Assembly (NCBI RefSeq): GCF_050875635.1
Contig: NZ_JBPAOH010000026.1
Span: 8,264 to 72,263, forward strand
Direction: 5' to 3'
DNA from: Hassallia sp050875635
GTDB lineage: Bacteria; Cyanobacteriota; Cyanobacteriia; Cyanobacteriales; Nostocaceae
DNA: 64,000 nt
This document shows positions 26,170-32,718 of this stretch, piece after piece; positions within the stretch are counted from its first letter, which is position 1; every line of letters starts with the position of its first letter. A program made the position numbers and the translations under genes. The notes under the pieces were generated by a model. It saw only the letters and a list, made by a program, of their open reading frames with translations. It did no database searches and had not been told where the DNA came from.

Positions 26170-26460
26170 CTACTTGGAATAATATGTTTGTAGCTACAGA
26201 CATGGGATTAATCTTTTCACATCATTTGGTTGTTAATTAGTACGACTTATACAAATCTGCCCAACCAAAATCGTGAAACCTTGAGATACGCAAACGCTTT
26301 TGTTCTGTGACTGGGACTAATTTAGCATTACTCAAGTTCCTGCGCCATGTAAATTAAGTCACAATAAAAAGTGCGATCGCACTCCTAGATTTGAAAAGCG
26401 ATCTAGATAACCAAATTCTTCTACAATTCGCTTGTGAGGTTTACAAGCATTTCTCAAGTT

Positions 26461-27288
26461 ATGGCACAAGCTTCTATTCCAGTTGTTGTTATCGGTGCTG
26501 CTGGCAAAATGGGTCGTGAGGTAGTCAAAGCAGTAGCGCAAGCGCCTGATATGATTTTAGTGGGTGCAATTGACACAACCGCCGAACATCAAGACAAAGA
26601 CGCTGGGGAACTAGCGGGTTTAAGTGAACCGCTAGAAGTACCAATTACCAATCAGTTGGAATCGATGCTGGCGTTTGCGGCACAAGAAAAACAACCGGGG
26701 GTAATGATAGACTTTACCCATCCGGATTCAGTTTATGACAATGTTCGCAGTGCGATCGCTTATGGTATTCGTCCTGTAGTTGGTACCACCGGCTTAAGTC
26801 CGCAACAAATTCAAGACCTAGCAGATTTTGCCGAAAAAGCAAGTACCGGATGTCTGATTATTCCTAATTTCTCGATTGGGATGGTATTGCTGCAACAAGC
26901 CGCTGTGACAGCATCTCAATATTTTGAGCATGTAGAAATTATCGAATTGCATCACAACCAAAAAGCTGATGCACCCAGCGGTACGGCGATTCAAACAGCG
27001 CAGATGCTAGGAGAAATGGGTAAAATATTTAACCCGCCTGTTGTGGAAGAGACGGAGAAAATAAAAGGAGCCAGGGGAAGTTTAGCAGATGAAGGCATTA
27101 GAATTCATAGCGTGCGCTTGCCGGGGCTGATTGCCCATCAAGAAGTGATTTTTGGCGCAGCGGGTCAAATTTATACATTAAGGCACGATACAAGCGATCG
27201 CGCTTGCTATATGCCAGGAGTACTACTGGCAATTCGCAAAGTTCTACAGTTAAAGTCGTTAGTATATGGCTTAGAAAAAATACTCTAG
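26461..27288 (+). CDS. dapB: 4-hydroxy-tetrahydrodipicolinate reductase
   Basis: Reduces hydroxy-tetrahydrodipicolinate with NAD(P)H, the second DAP-pathway step after DapA. The 275-residue protein shows the dinucleotide motif VIGAAGKMGR, the DFTHPD segment, GTTGLS, the catalytic ELHHNQKADAPSGTA and a C-terminal GQIYTLRHD. The ATG at 26,461 (MAQASIPVVVIG) is chosen because it places the Rossmann motif at the family-typical distance; a GTG at 26,434 would add nine residues. It is not beside asd-dapA or dapL, so the pathway is dispersed over the window. Confidence 0.95.
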   Translation: MAQASIPVVVIGAAGKMGREVVKAVAQAPDMILVGAIDTTAEHQDKDAGELAGLSEPLEVPITNQLESMLAFAAQEKQPGVMIDFTHPDSVYDNVRSAIAYGIRPVVGTTGLSPQQIQDLADFAEKASTGCLIIPNFSIGMVLLQQAAVTASQYFEHVEIIELHHNQKADAPSGTAIQTAQMLGEMGKIFNPPVVEETEKIKGARGSLADEGIRIHSVRLPGLIAHQEVIFGAAGQIYTLRHDTSDRACYMPGVLLAIRKVLQLKSLVYGLEKIL

Positions 27289-27289
27289 T

Positions 27290-27600
27290 GGATAGTGGGG
27301 TATGGGGCATGGGGGAGGCAGTGCGGTCTTGGGGTCTCCCCAAGTGGAGCACCTGCCGTCATGGGGCATGGGGCATGGGGATTTAAAGAGGGGAAAAGGG
27401 AAAAGCGGAAAATCTGAGCGGAGGTTTCCTCCGATCAGACTTTTTCAAGACAGGGAAAAGCGGAAAATCTGAGCGGAGGTTTCCTCCGATCAGACTTTTT
27501 CAAGACAGGGAAAAGGGAAAAAAAAGAATTATTACCAATGCCCATTAAACAATTGCCCATTAAACAATTGCCCAATGCCCAATGCCCCATGCCCACTATC
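27290..27600. repeat. STRR block with embedded 55-bp tandem hairpin
   Basis: GGGGCAT heptamers, a GC-rich segment (GCGGTCTTGGGGTCTCC), then a 55-bp unit present twice (27,398-27,452 and 27,453-27,507). Each unit carries CTGAGCGGAGG-TTT-CCTCCGATCAG, an inverted repeat, and TTTTTCAAGACA. The core AAGAATTATTACCAATG and CCCATTAAACAATTG, CCCAATG heptamers follow. The block lies between dapB and the next plus-strand gene. Confidence 0.75.
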
Positions 27601-27634
27601 AACCATCAACTAACAACTAACAACTATCAAAATC

Positions 27635-28543
27635 ATGTTAGTCCCACTGACTCGCCAAAAATTTGAACAACTCGTTCCGTGGATTGCTAGTTCTCCGCAG
27701 TATAAATATTATTGGGGGAAGTTTCCTGATTTTTTGCAACGGCTATTAATTTCTGTAGTATCTGCGGCTGTTCTTTTGTTTGTGAAATTCCTTTTCGGAC
27801 TTAATTTTGGGGCAATAATATTTTTGCTGGGATTTGTGGCATCTCTTTACTGGTTTTGGGGACCAGTATTTTGGGCAAGTGTGCGTAATGCTAAATACCG
27901 TCGTTATAAATATAGTGGCTTTTTTCGCGGTCGAGTGCTGGATTGGTGGCTTACAGAAGAGTTGGTTGGTAAACAGGAAACAGTCAACAATAGAGGCGAA
28001 TTGGTGATTGTAGAAAATAGGGAAAAGTGGATTAATTTAGAATTGGGCGATGATACAGGATTTATCGCCGAGTTTAAAGCACCGCTGCGTCCTTATCATA
28101 AAGCGATCGCTCGCGGTCAAACGGCAGAAATGCTCGTCATGTCCAATCGCTCTGATTTAAGCACAATTGACCAAATCAGCGATATCTATATTCCCAGTCG
28201 CGATTTGTGGGTCAGCGATTATCCTTTTTTGCGCCGGGATTTCTTTAACGAGGTGAGCGATCGCTTGCGTGATGACCAAGATAGACCCAGGCGCCGCAGG
28301 TCTGAAAATTCTGAATATAACTCGCGTGATGACCAAGATAGACCCAGGCGCCGCAGAACTGAAAATCTCGAATACAACTCGCGTGATGACCAAGATAGAC
28401 CCAGACGCCGCAGAACTGAAAATCCCGAATACAACTTGCCTGATGACCAAGATAGACCCAGACGCCGCAGAACTGAAAATCCCGAATACAACATGCCTGA
28501 TGACCAAGATTCTAGACCGAGGCGTCGTAAACCAGAAGAATGA
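27635..28543 (+). CDS. Conserved cyanobacterial membrane protein with Arg-rich tandem-repeat tail
   Basis: A 302-residue protein: short soluble N-terminus (FEQLVPWIASSPQYKYYWGKFPDFLQRL), two membrane helices (about 36-78: LISVVSAAVLLFVKFLFGLNFGAIIFLLGFVASLYWFWG), a soluble middle domain to about residue 205, and a tail of five 19-residue repeats with DDQDRPRRRR. The first 210 residues match a conserved cyanobacterial family of unknown function. The tail comes from a 57-bp tandem repeat (copies start at 28,271, 28,328, 28,385, 28,442 and 28,499) and is likely disordered and strongly charged. Function unknown. Confidence 0.75.
   Translation: MLVPLTRQKFEQLVPWIASSPQYKYYWGKFPDFLQRLLISVVSAAVLLFVKFLFGLNFGAIIFLLGFVASLYWFWGPVFWASVRNAKYRRYKYSGFFRGRVLDWWLTEELVGKQETVNNRGELVIVENREKWINLELGDDTGFIAEFKAPLRPYHKAIARGQTAEMLVMSNRSDLSTIDQISDIYIPSRDLWVSDYPFLRRDFFNEVSDRLRDDQDRPRRRRSENSEYNSRDDQDRPRRRRTENLEYNSRDDQDRPRRRRTENPEYNLPDDQDRPRRRRTENPEYNMPDDQDSRPRRRKPEE
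28271..28540 (+). repeat. 57-bp in-frame tandem repeat, five copies
   Basis: Exact 57-bp period, each copy starting GATGACCAAGATAGACC. In frame with the host gene, so copy number can vary without frameshift. The last copy is diverged (adds Ser, ends in KPEE). Confidence 0.9.
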
Positions 28544-28867
28544 AATTATCTTTCCTAATTTTGCGTAAGTCCTGCCAGAAAATTGCTGTTTTTTCATTAC
28601 AACCAAGTTTTAAGGACAAAACTCCTGGAATTATGTCTTCAAGTAATTTTTATCCACAAAAACGCTATGGATTATAAATAAATAGAAACTCTATACTGCT
28701 GAGATTTTTTCAAGATTATAAACTTGGAGACAAAATTACTTTAGTTATGTCTTATCTACTCTTTTCAGCTATTGAATTCACATTTTATATCGCCGAAGAT
28801 AGATTCAAGAGTTAAGCAAACAAAAGCTTAATTCTCAGATAAATTACTTATACCAGGTACAACAATC
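28544..28867. other. Intergenic region upstream of the GG-leader peptide gene
   Basis: About 320 bp, AT-rich, no coding potential. It should contain the promoter of the small peptide gene at 28,868. I see no clear regulator site. Confidence 0.4.
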
Positions 28868-29059
28868 ATGTCTAGAATTACAATTTCCGACTTGGCGATC
28901 GACTCCAATTCCTTCATCAATGAAGTTGCTGAAACTGAAGCTGCATTTGTTAACGGTGGTGGTTTCAATTTTGATTTCTTTGGAGCTGCTCTTGCAGGAT
29001 TGGGAGATTTTGCGAAGTTTTTCATCAAAGCAGCTTTCGCGGCTAGCTTGTTTGAATAA
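28868..29059 (+). CDS. Double-glycine leader peptide precursor (bacteriocin-like)
   Basis: A 63-residue peptide: acidic leader MSRITISDLAIDSNSFINEV-AETEAAFVNGG (about 31 residues, with I-S-D-L start, acidic helix and terminal GG) and a hydrophobic, Gly/Ala/Phe-rich core of about 32 residues (GFNFDFFGAALAGLGDF then AKFFIKAAFAASLFE) without cysteines. Leaders of this type are cut after GG by C39 peptidase domains. A C39-ABC exporter, HlyD-like adaptor and PpiC-like protein lie at 30.1-35.4 kb on the other strand. No maturase is seen, so it may be exported unmodified as a small bacteriocin or signal. Confidence 0.7.
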   Translation: MSRITISDLAIDSNSFINEVAETEAAFVNGGGFNFDFFGAALAGLGDFAKFFIKAAFAASLFE

Positions 29060-29159
29060 CAAGATAATAGCCAACTTAATTGCATAAAATTATACTATTT
29101 GGCGATTCAACTTAGAGATTTGCTTATCTTTTAATTTATTGGCATTCTCTAAGTCCCTC

Positions 29160-29192
29160 GTAGGGTGCGTTACGGCTTTAGCTGTAACGCAC
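29160..29192. repeat. GTAGGGTGCGTTA palindrome copy
   Basis: GTAGGGTGCGTTAC, then GGCTTTAGCT, then GTAACGCACC. Same family as at 17,913 and 32,519. About 100 bp past the peptide gene, so it could terminate it. Confidence 0.6.
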
Positions 29193-29597
29193 CATTCATT
29201 AGACATCTCCAGAAATTAAATATGTGTTATCCAGAACTTTATAAAGACGCGAGGAACATCACAATCATACGGCTTCGGTTGCCCATCCGTTAAAGGGGTG
29301 GGAGGAATCGCCGCCCGCCGTCTTGGGCGGGAGTGGGGCAAGGAGGAGCGAAAACGCTCTTCGATAGGGCCCCATGCCCCATGCCCGCTCTCATCAAGAG
29401 TGCGCGATTCCGGGGGATGAGCTTAAGTCTCTACATTCTTTTTCGGAGATGTCTATTTTATAAATGACATTGTAACCAGATGTGATATTGAGCATCTAGT
29501 TAATAAACATATAAAATCAAAAGTTTATTAAGCTAACGTGAGTTCGACGGGATTTTAAGTCGTAATCTTCGTCAATATCGGGCGATCTCATTGGCAG
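29193..29597. other. Intergenic region with GC-rich hairpins
   Basis: No gene. The part 29,247-29,350 contains CGGCTTCGGTTGCCCATCCG, GGGGTGGGAGGAATCGCC and the hairpin CCCGCC-GTCTT-GGGCGGG, then CCCCATG heptamers near 29,371. The hairpin-rich layout recalls the right end of IS200/IS605-type elements, but no tnpA or tnpB is present. Confidence 0.4.
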
Positions 29598-29792
29598 TTA
29601 ATTGGTGTTTTTAGGGCGAAAAATCTCTGTTAACTCCTCTTTAGTCATGTTATAAGGGAAAGGATAGGTTTTAGCGTTAGGACTGCGACGATTGATAAAC
29701 AATTCTCTAATTGCCTCATCGTCAGTGGGGTGTTGTATAATATAAGTTTTTAATTCTTTACGAGTCATTTGGGTAAAATCAGGCTTGGTCAT
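29598..29792 (-). CDS. Small DUF6887-like protein
   Basis: A 64-residue protein MTKPDFTQMTRKELKTYIIQ followed by HPTDDEAIRELFINRR, then a Pro-rich end. The N-terminus M-T-K-P-x-F-x-x-M-[ST]-x-x-E-L-K-x-Y matches small cyanobacterial proteins classed as DUF6887 from memory. The reading frame opens 8 codons earlier, but the ATG at 29,792 fits the family. It overlaps the end of the upstream partner gene by 14 bp, so the two are translated as a pair. Such two-gene modules look toxin-antitoxin-like in size and layout; this is inference only. Confidence 0.65.
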   Translation of the reverse strand: MTKPDFTQMTRKELKTYIIQHPTDDEAIRELFINRRSPNAKTYPFPYNMTKEELTEIFRPKNTN

Positions 29793-29964
29793 CTTCGTAA
29801 AACTCCCAGTTTCCATCTTGAAAAATGATGATTTCTATCCCCTCATTAATACCAGCTAATATAAAAATATATTTATAGGATGCATCATATCTAAACAAGT
29901 GGATAGGCTGTAACATGTCACAAAAGAGATTGACTAACGCAGACTGAGGCGATCGCCTGCTCAT
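29779..29964 (-). CDS. Small DUF6888-like protein
   Basis: A 61-residue protein with MLQPIHLFRYDASYKYIFILAGINEGIEIIIFQDGNWEFYEDD. The segment QPIxLFRYD and the final DGNWEF match a cyanobacterial small-protein group (DUF6888) that is usually encoded next to DUF6887 proteins, as here. No catalytic motif is visible. Genes overlap, order DUF6888 then DUF6887 on the minus strand. Confidence 0.65.
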   Translation of the reverse strand: MSRRSPQSALVNLFCDMLQPIHLFRYDASYKYIFILAGINEGIEIIIFQDGNWEFYEDDQA

Positions 29965-30125
29965 AAGTTGGCATTTACCAAAATATTTTTACAAAACCTT
30001 TCAATCATAACGAAAATAACATACCGCTTTGGGGATTCCTGCCGGTGTGCCATTTCCTTACCAGCCAAACCCCAAAGACTTACCTGCACTACCTCCTGCT
30101 GTTTTTTAACTTCGTCAAACTCACG
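29965..30125. other. Gap with an open frame continuing from the ppiC-like gene
   Basis: After the TAA of the upstream gene the same minus-strand frame is open for 53 codons (REFDEVKKQQEVVQ, then SLWGLAGKEMAHRQESPKRY and VIFVMIERF) and ends at TGA 29,961-29,963, which overlaps the next ATG as ATGA. It may be a dispersed-repeat remnant; I could not assign a start or family. Confidence 0.3.
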
Positions 30126-30908
30126 TTAAGCTATCTTCAGCAAATCCTGGACTGGTTGAGAATAGGAATCTGATTCAAAATGGGGAATAATTTCGACTTG
30201 CGCGATTTGTTGCTTTAACCAATCAGAAAACAACTGACTCATAATCTTCAACCGCAACTGCTGGTCTAATTTTGGCTGGATGATTTCCTCAACCCAAATT
30301 AGATGAACTTTTTGTGCGATCGCAATAGGTTTAACTAACTCAGGAGGATTAGCAACAAAGACCGCAGCAGCAATATTTGGTTTAAACTCGTGACGATGTT
30401 TGATACCACGATATCCACCAGCGCGACGAAGTTCTAGATTTTGAATATGTTGACGAGTAACATCTTGGAAAGTGATTTCACCTTCAGTGACTGCATAAAA
30501 CAGTTCCCAAGCTAAATCTTCATCTTCTAAGACAACTTCATAGGTGACTGCTGCTAGATAATCTAGTTGATTTTCATAAAAGCATGGCTCGATTTTGTCT
30601 GCAAATAAGTGTTGCGCTAACTTGACAGATATCAAGTTCATTTCTGCTAATTGTTCAAAATCTTCCACAGAAAGATAATGTTTTTCAAGCCATGTCCAAG
30701 TATCTTCGGCTTTGATTAGTCTGTTGGCTGCTCGCAAAGCATCAGCCGCTTGTTGAAGTTCTTCTAATTCTACTTTAATACCTGCTTCTTTGGCTGCATC
30801 AGCAATAATTTCACGGGTAGCGATCGCCTCCAATAAACCAGGAATTTTGCAGGAGAGTTTAAGTTGGTCAATTATCTCTTTTTGAGACACATTCATTACT
30901 TTTAACAT
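30126..30908 (-). CDS. PpiC/SurA-like peptidylprolyl isomerase of a peptide-export cluster
   Basis: A 260-residue protein with a helical N-terminal SurA-like part (EIIDQLKLSCKIPGLLEAIATREIIADAAKEAGIKVELEELQQAADALRAANRL, then TWTWLEKHYLSVEDFEQLAEMNL) and a diverged parvulin-type region (EDEDLAWELFYAVTEGEITFQDVTRQH, ELRRAGGYRGIKHRHEF). No signal peptide. Such proteins are regularly encoded beside HlyD/C39-ABC genes in cyanobacterial bacteriocin loci, where they may handle the precursor before export. It follows the HlyD-like gene by 41 bp, suggesting one operon of exporter, adaptor and isomerase. GAGG lies just before the start. Confidence 0.8.
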   Translation of the reverse strand: MLKVMNVSQKEIIDQLKLSCKIPGLLEAIATREIIADAAKEAGIKVELEELQQAADALRAANRLIKAEDTWTWLEKHYLSVEDFEQLAEMNLISVKLAQHLFADKIEPCFYENQLDYLAAVTYEVVLEDEDLAWELFYAVTEGEITFQDVTRQHIQNLELRRAGGYRGIKHRHEFKPNIAAAVFVANPPELVKPIAIAQKVHLIWVEEIIQPKLDQQLRLKIMSQLFSDWLKQQIAQVEIIPHFESDSYSQPVQDLLKIA

Positions 30909-30949
30909 TTTTACCTCAGAGAATTTGAATCAATTTTATTGACTACCTA

Positions 30950-32479
30950 CTAAAGGTCTAAACCACCTTTTTGCAGCTTTTTAAACGGATCTAAAATGAA
31001 ATCAATCACGCGCCGCTGACGAACAATCACCTCTGCCGTTGCTGTTTGACCAGGTGTTAAGGGAATAGGTTTGTTACCAGATTGGATATCAGATTGATTC
31101 AGAGATATTTCCATCTCAAAAACTTCTATTTTTCCTTGGGGTGTTTCCAGTATTTTGGAGTCTGGTGACATCCGAATCACCTTACCTGTAACTACTCCAT
31201 AATCTTGAAATGGATAGGCATCAAACTTGACTTTCGCTGCCATTCCTACCTTCAAAAAACCACTTTCTTGGCTTGGCATATTCGCTTTAAGGACAAACGG
31301 AATTTTCTTGGGAGCAATTTGAGCGATCGTCTGACCAGTTTGGACAACTACACCAGGCTTTTTGATAGGCAAGTTGAAAATTACACCATCAATGGGTGAT
31401 TTCATTAATCGTTGCGTTAATTGTAGTTTTATCGCAGCTATCTGGCTTTGAGTTTGAGCAATTTCTGATGACAAGCTGGTAATTTGTGTTTGCATATCTT
31501 TCAGTTCTTCCTGATTTTTTAACACAGATATTTCACCAGCATGAACTACACTTTTATAACTGCTTTTCTGTTCTTGCAATCTTAGTTTTGCTTGTTCAAT
31601 ATCTGCTTGCGCTTGGCGCATAATTGATTGATAGCGGTTTTGTTCTTCTTGAAAGCGTAGCTTTGCCTGCTTGATATCAGATTGTGTTTGCTCGTTTAGT
31701 CTTTGACTTTCTTCTGCCAGTTTTTCTAGTTCCACAACTTTGATTTGAGGAACAGCACCCTTTTGCCAAAGTAGACGATAGCGCTTAACTTCTGTTAAAT
31801 CTCTATCCCAACGGCTTTTAGCTAACTTATAGGCAGTCTGAGTAGAACTCAGATTTTGTTTTGCCTGATCGACTAAAGCCAATTTTTCCAATTTTTGTAA
31901 GTTATAAGTACTCTGTTTCGCATCTAGATTTTGCTGTACCTGATTAACTTGGGAAATTTTTTCTAATTCTTGGGATTGGTTTTGTTGTTCTTGAACACTA
32001 ATTGCTAGTCGTAATTGGTTTTTAACTAGTTCTAGTTGTGCTAGTCGATTTATTAGTCCGTCTAGCTTTGCCTGTGCTTGTTGTAAATCGGTTCGCAGTA
32101 CATTCGACTCTAGTTCTACTAATAACTGCCCAGCTTTGACGGTTTCACCTTCTTTCACCTTGACAGCAATAATATTGCCACCAACTGGAGTGTCTAATCT
32201 TTGGGTTTCTCCTAGTGGTTCAATACGACCTCTAGCGCTTCCTGTCTCATCGACTTGCGACAGCATCGACCAAGGCAAAGCGATCGCACTAAAAATTACC
32301 AAAAAATACAGCAAAGAACGTGTCCAACGTCTTGGTAATGCATCTAGTAGTTCTTCTGTACCGTAATACCAATCGTGAGAATTTGCAGAATTAGCATGAT
32401 TTTCTCCAACTGAATTAGTTGTATTGCTGATTGCTTGCTCATCATTAGTTGGGGTTGAATTACTAACGAAATTAGGCAT
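30950..32479 (-). CDS. HlyD-family periplasmic adaptor (membrane fusion protein)
   Basis: The 509-residue protein has a short cytoplasmic N-terminus, one membrane helix (about 54-75: SLLYFLVIFSAIALPWSMLS), a lipoyl-like half motif GGNIIAVKVKEGETVKAGQLLVELE (about 99-124), a very long Gln-rich coiled coil (about 125-360), the second lipoyl half (MKSPIDGVIFNLPIKKPGVVVQTGQTIAQI) and a beta-barrel domain to about 490. It bridges the inner-membrane ABC exporter to an outer-membrane channel of TolC type. It lies 239 bp downstream of the C39-ABC gene and just before the PpiC-like gene. Confidence 0.9.
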   Translation of the reverse strand: MPNFVSNSTPTNDEQAISNTTNSVGENHANSANSHDWYYGTEELLDALPRRWTRSLLYFLVIFSAIALPWSMLSQVDETGSARGRIEPLGETQRLDTPVGGNIIAVKVKEGETVKAGQLLVELESNVLRTDLQQAQAKLDGLINRLAQLELVKNQLRLAISVQEQQNQSQELEKISQVNQVQQNLDAKQSTYNLQKLEKLALVDQAKQNLSSTQTAYKLAKSRWDRDLTEVKRYRLLWQKGAVPQIKVVELEKLAEESQRLNEQTQSDIKQAKLRFQEEQNRYQSIMRQAQADIEQAKLRLQEQKSSYKSVVHAGEISVLKNQEELKDMQTQITSLSSEIAQTQSQIAAIKLQLTQRLMKSPIDGVIFNLPIKKPGVVVQTGQTIAQIAPKKIPFVLKANMPSQESGFLKVGMAAKVKFDAYPFQDYGVVTGKVIRMSPDSKILETPQGKIEVFEMEISLNQSDIQSGNKPIPLTPGQTATAEVIVRQRRVIDFILDPFKKLQKGGLDL

Positions 32480-32518
32480 ATAGGACTACTATTTGATTTT
32501 TGAACAAAATGAGGTATC

Positions 32519-32596
32519 GTAGGGTGTGTTACGGCGAAGCCTAACGCACCACGCTTTATGTTTTGGTGCGTTAGCCTACGGCATAACACACCCTAC
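32519..32596. repeat. Large palindrome GTAGGGTGTGTTA ... TAACACACCCTAC
   Basis: Thirteen-base outer arms with an inner, related pair (CTAACGCACCA / TGGTGCGTTAG), so nearly the whole 78 bp folds back. Member of the same family as 17,913-17,939. It lies between the exporter and HlyD-like genes; AT-rich CATAATT repeats follow to 32,710. Confidence 0.75.
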
Positions 32597-32718
32597 GTGT
32601 ATTTTTAATTCATAATTCATAATTAAAAAGGGTTTGTACCCGATGCTTCGTATAAGCATTCCTGTTTGCTAGTGGGGTTTAAATACCCATTTAAAACATA
32701 ATTATGAATTAGGAATTT

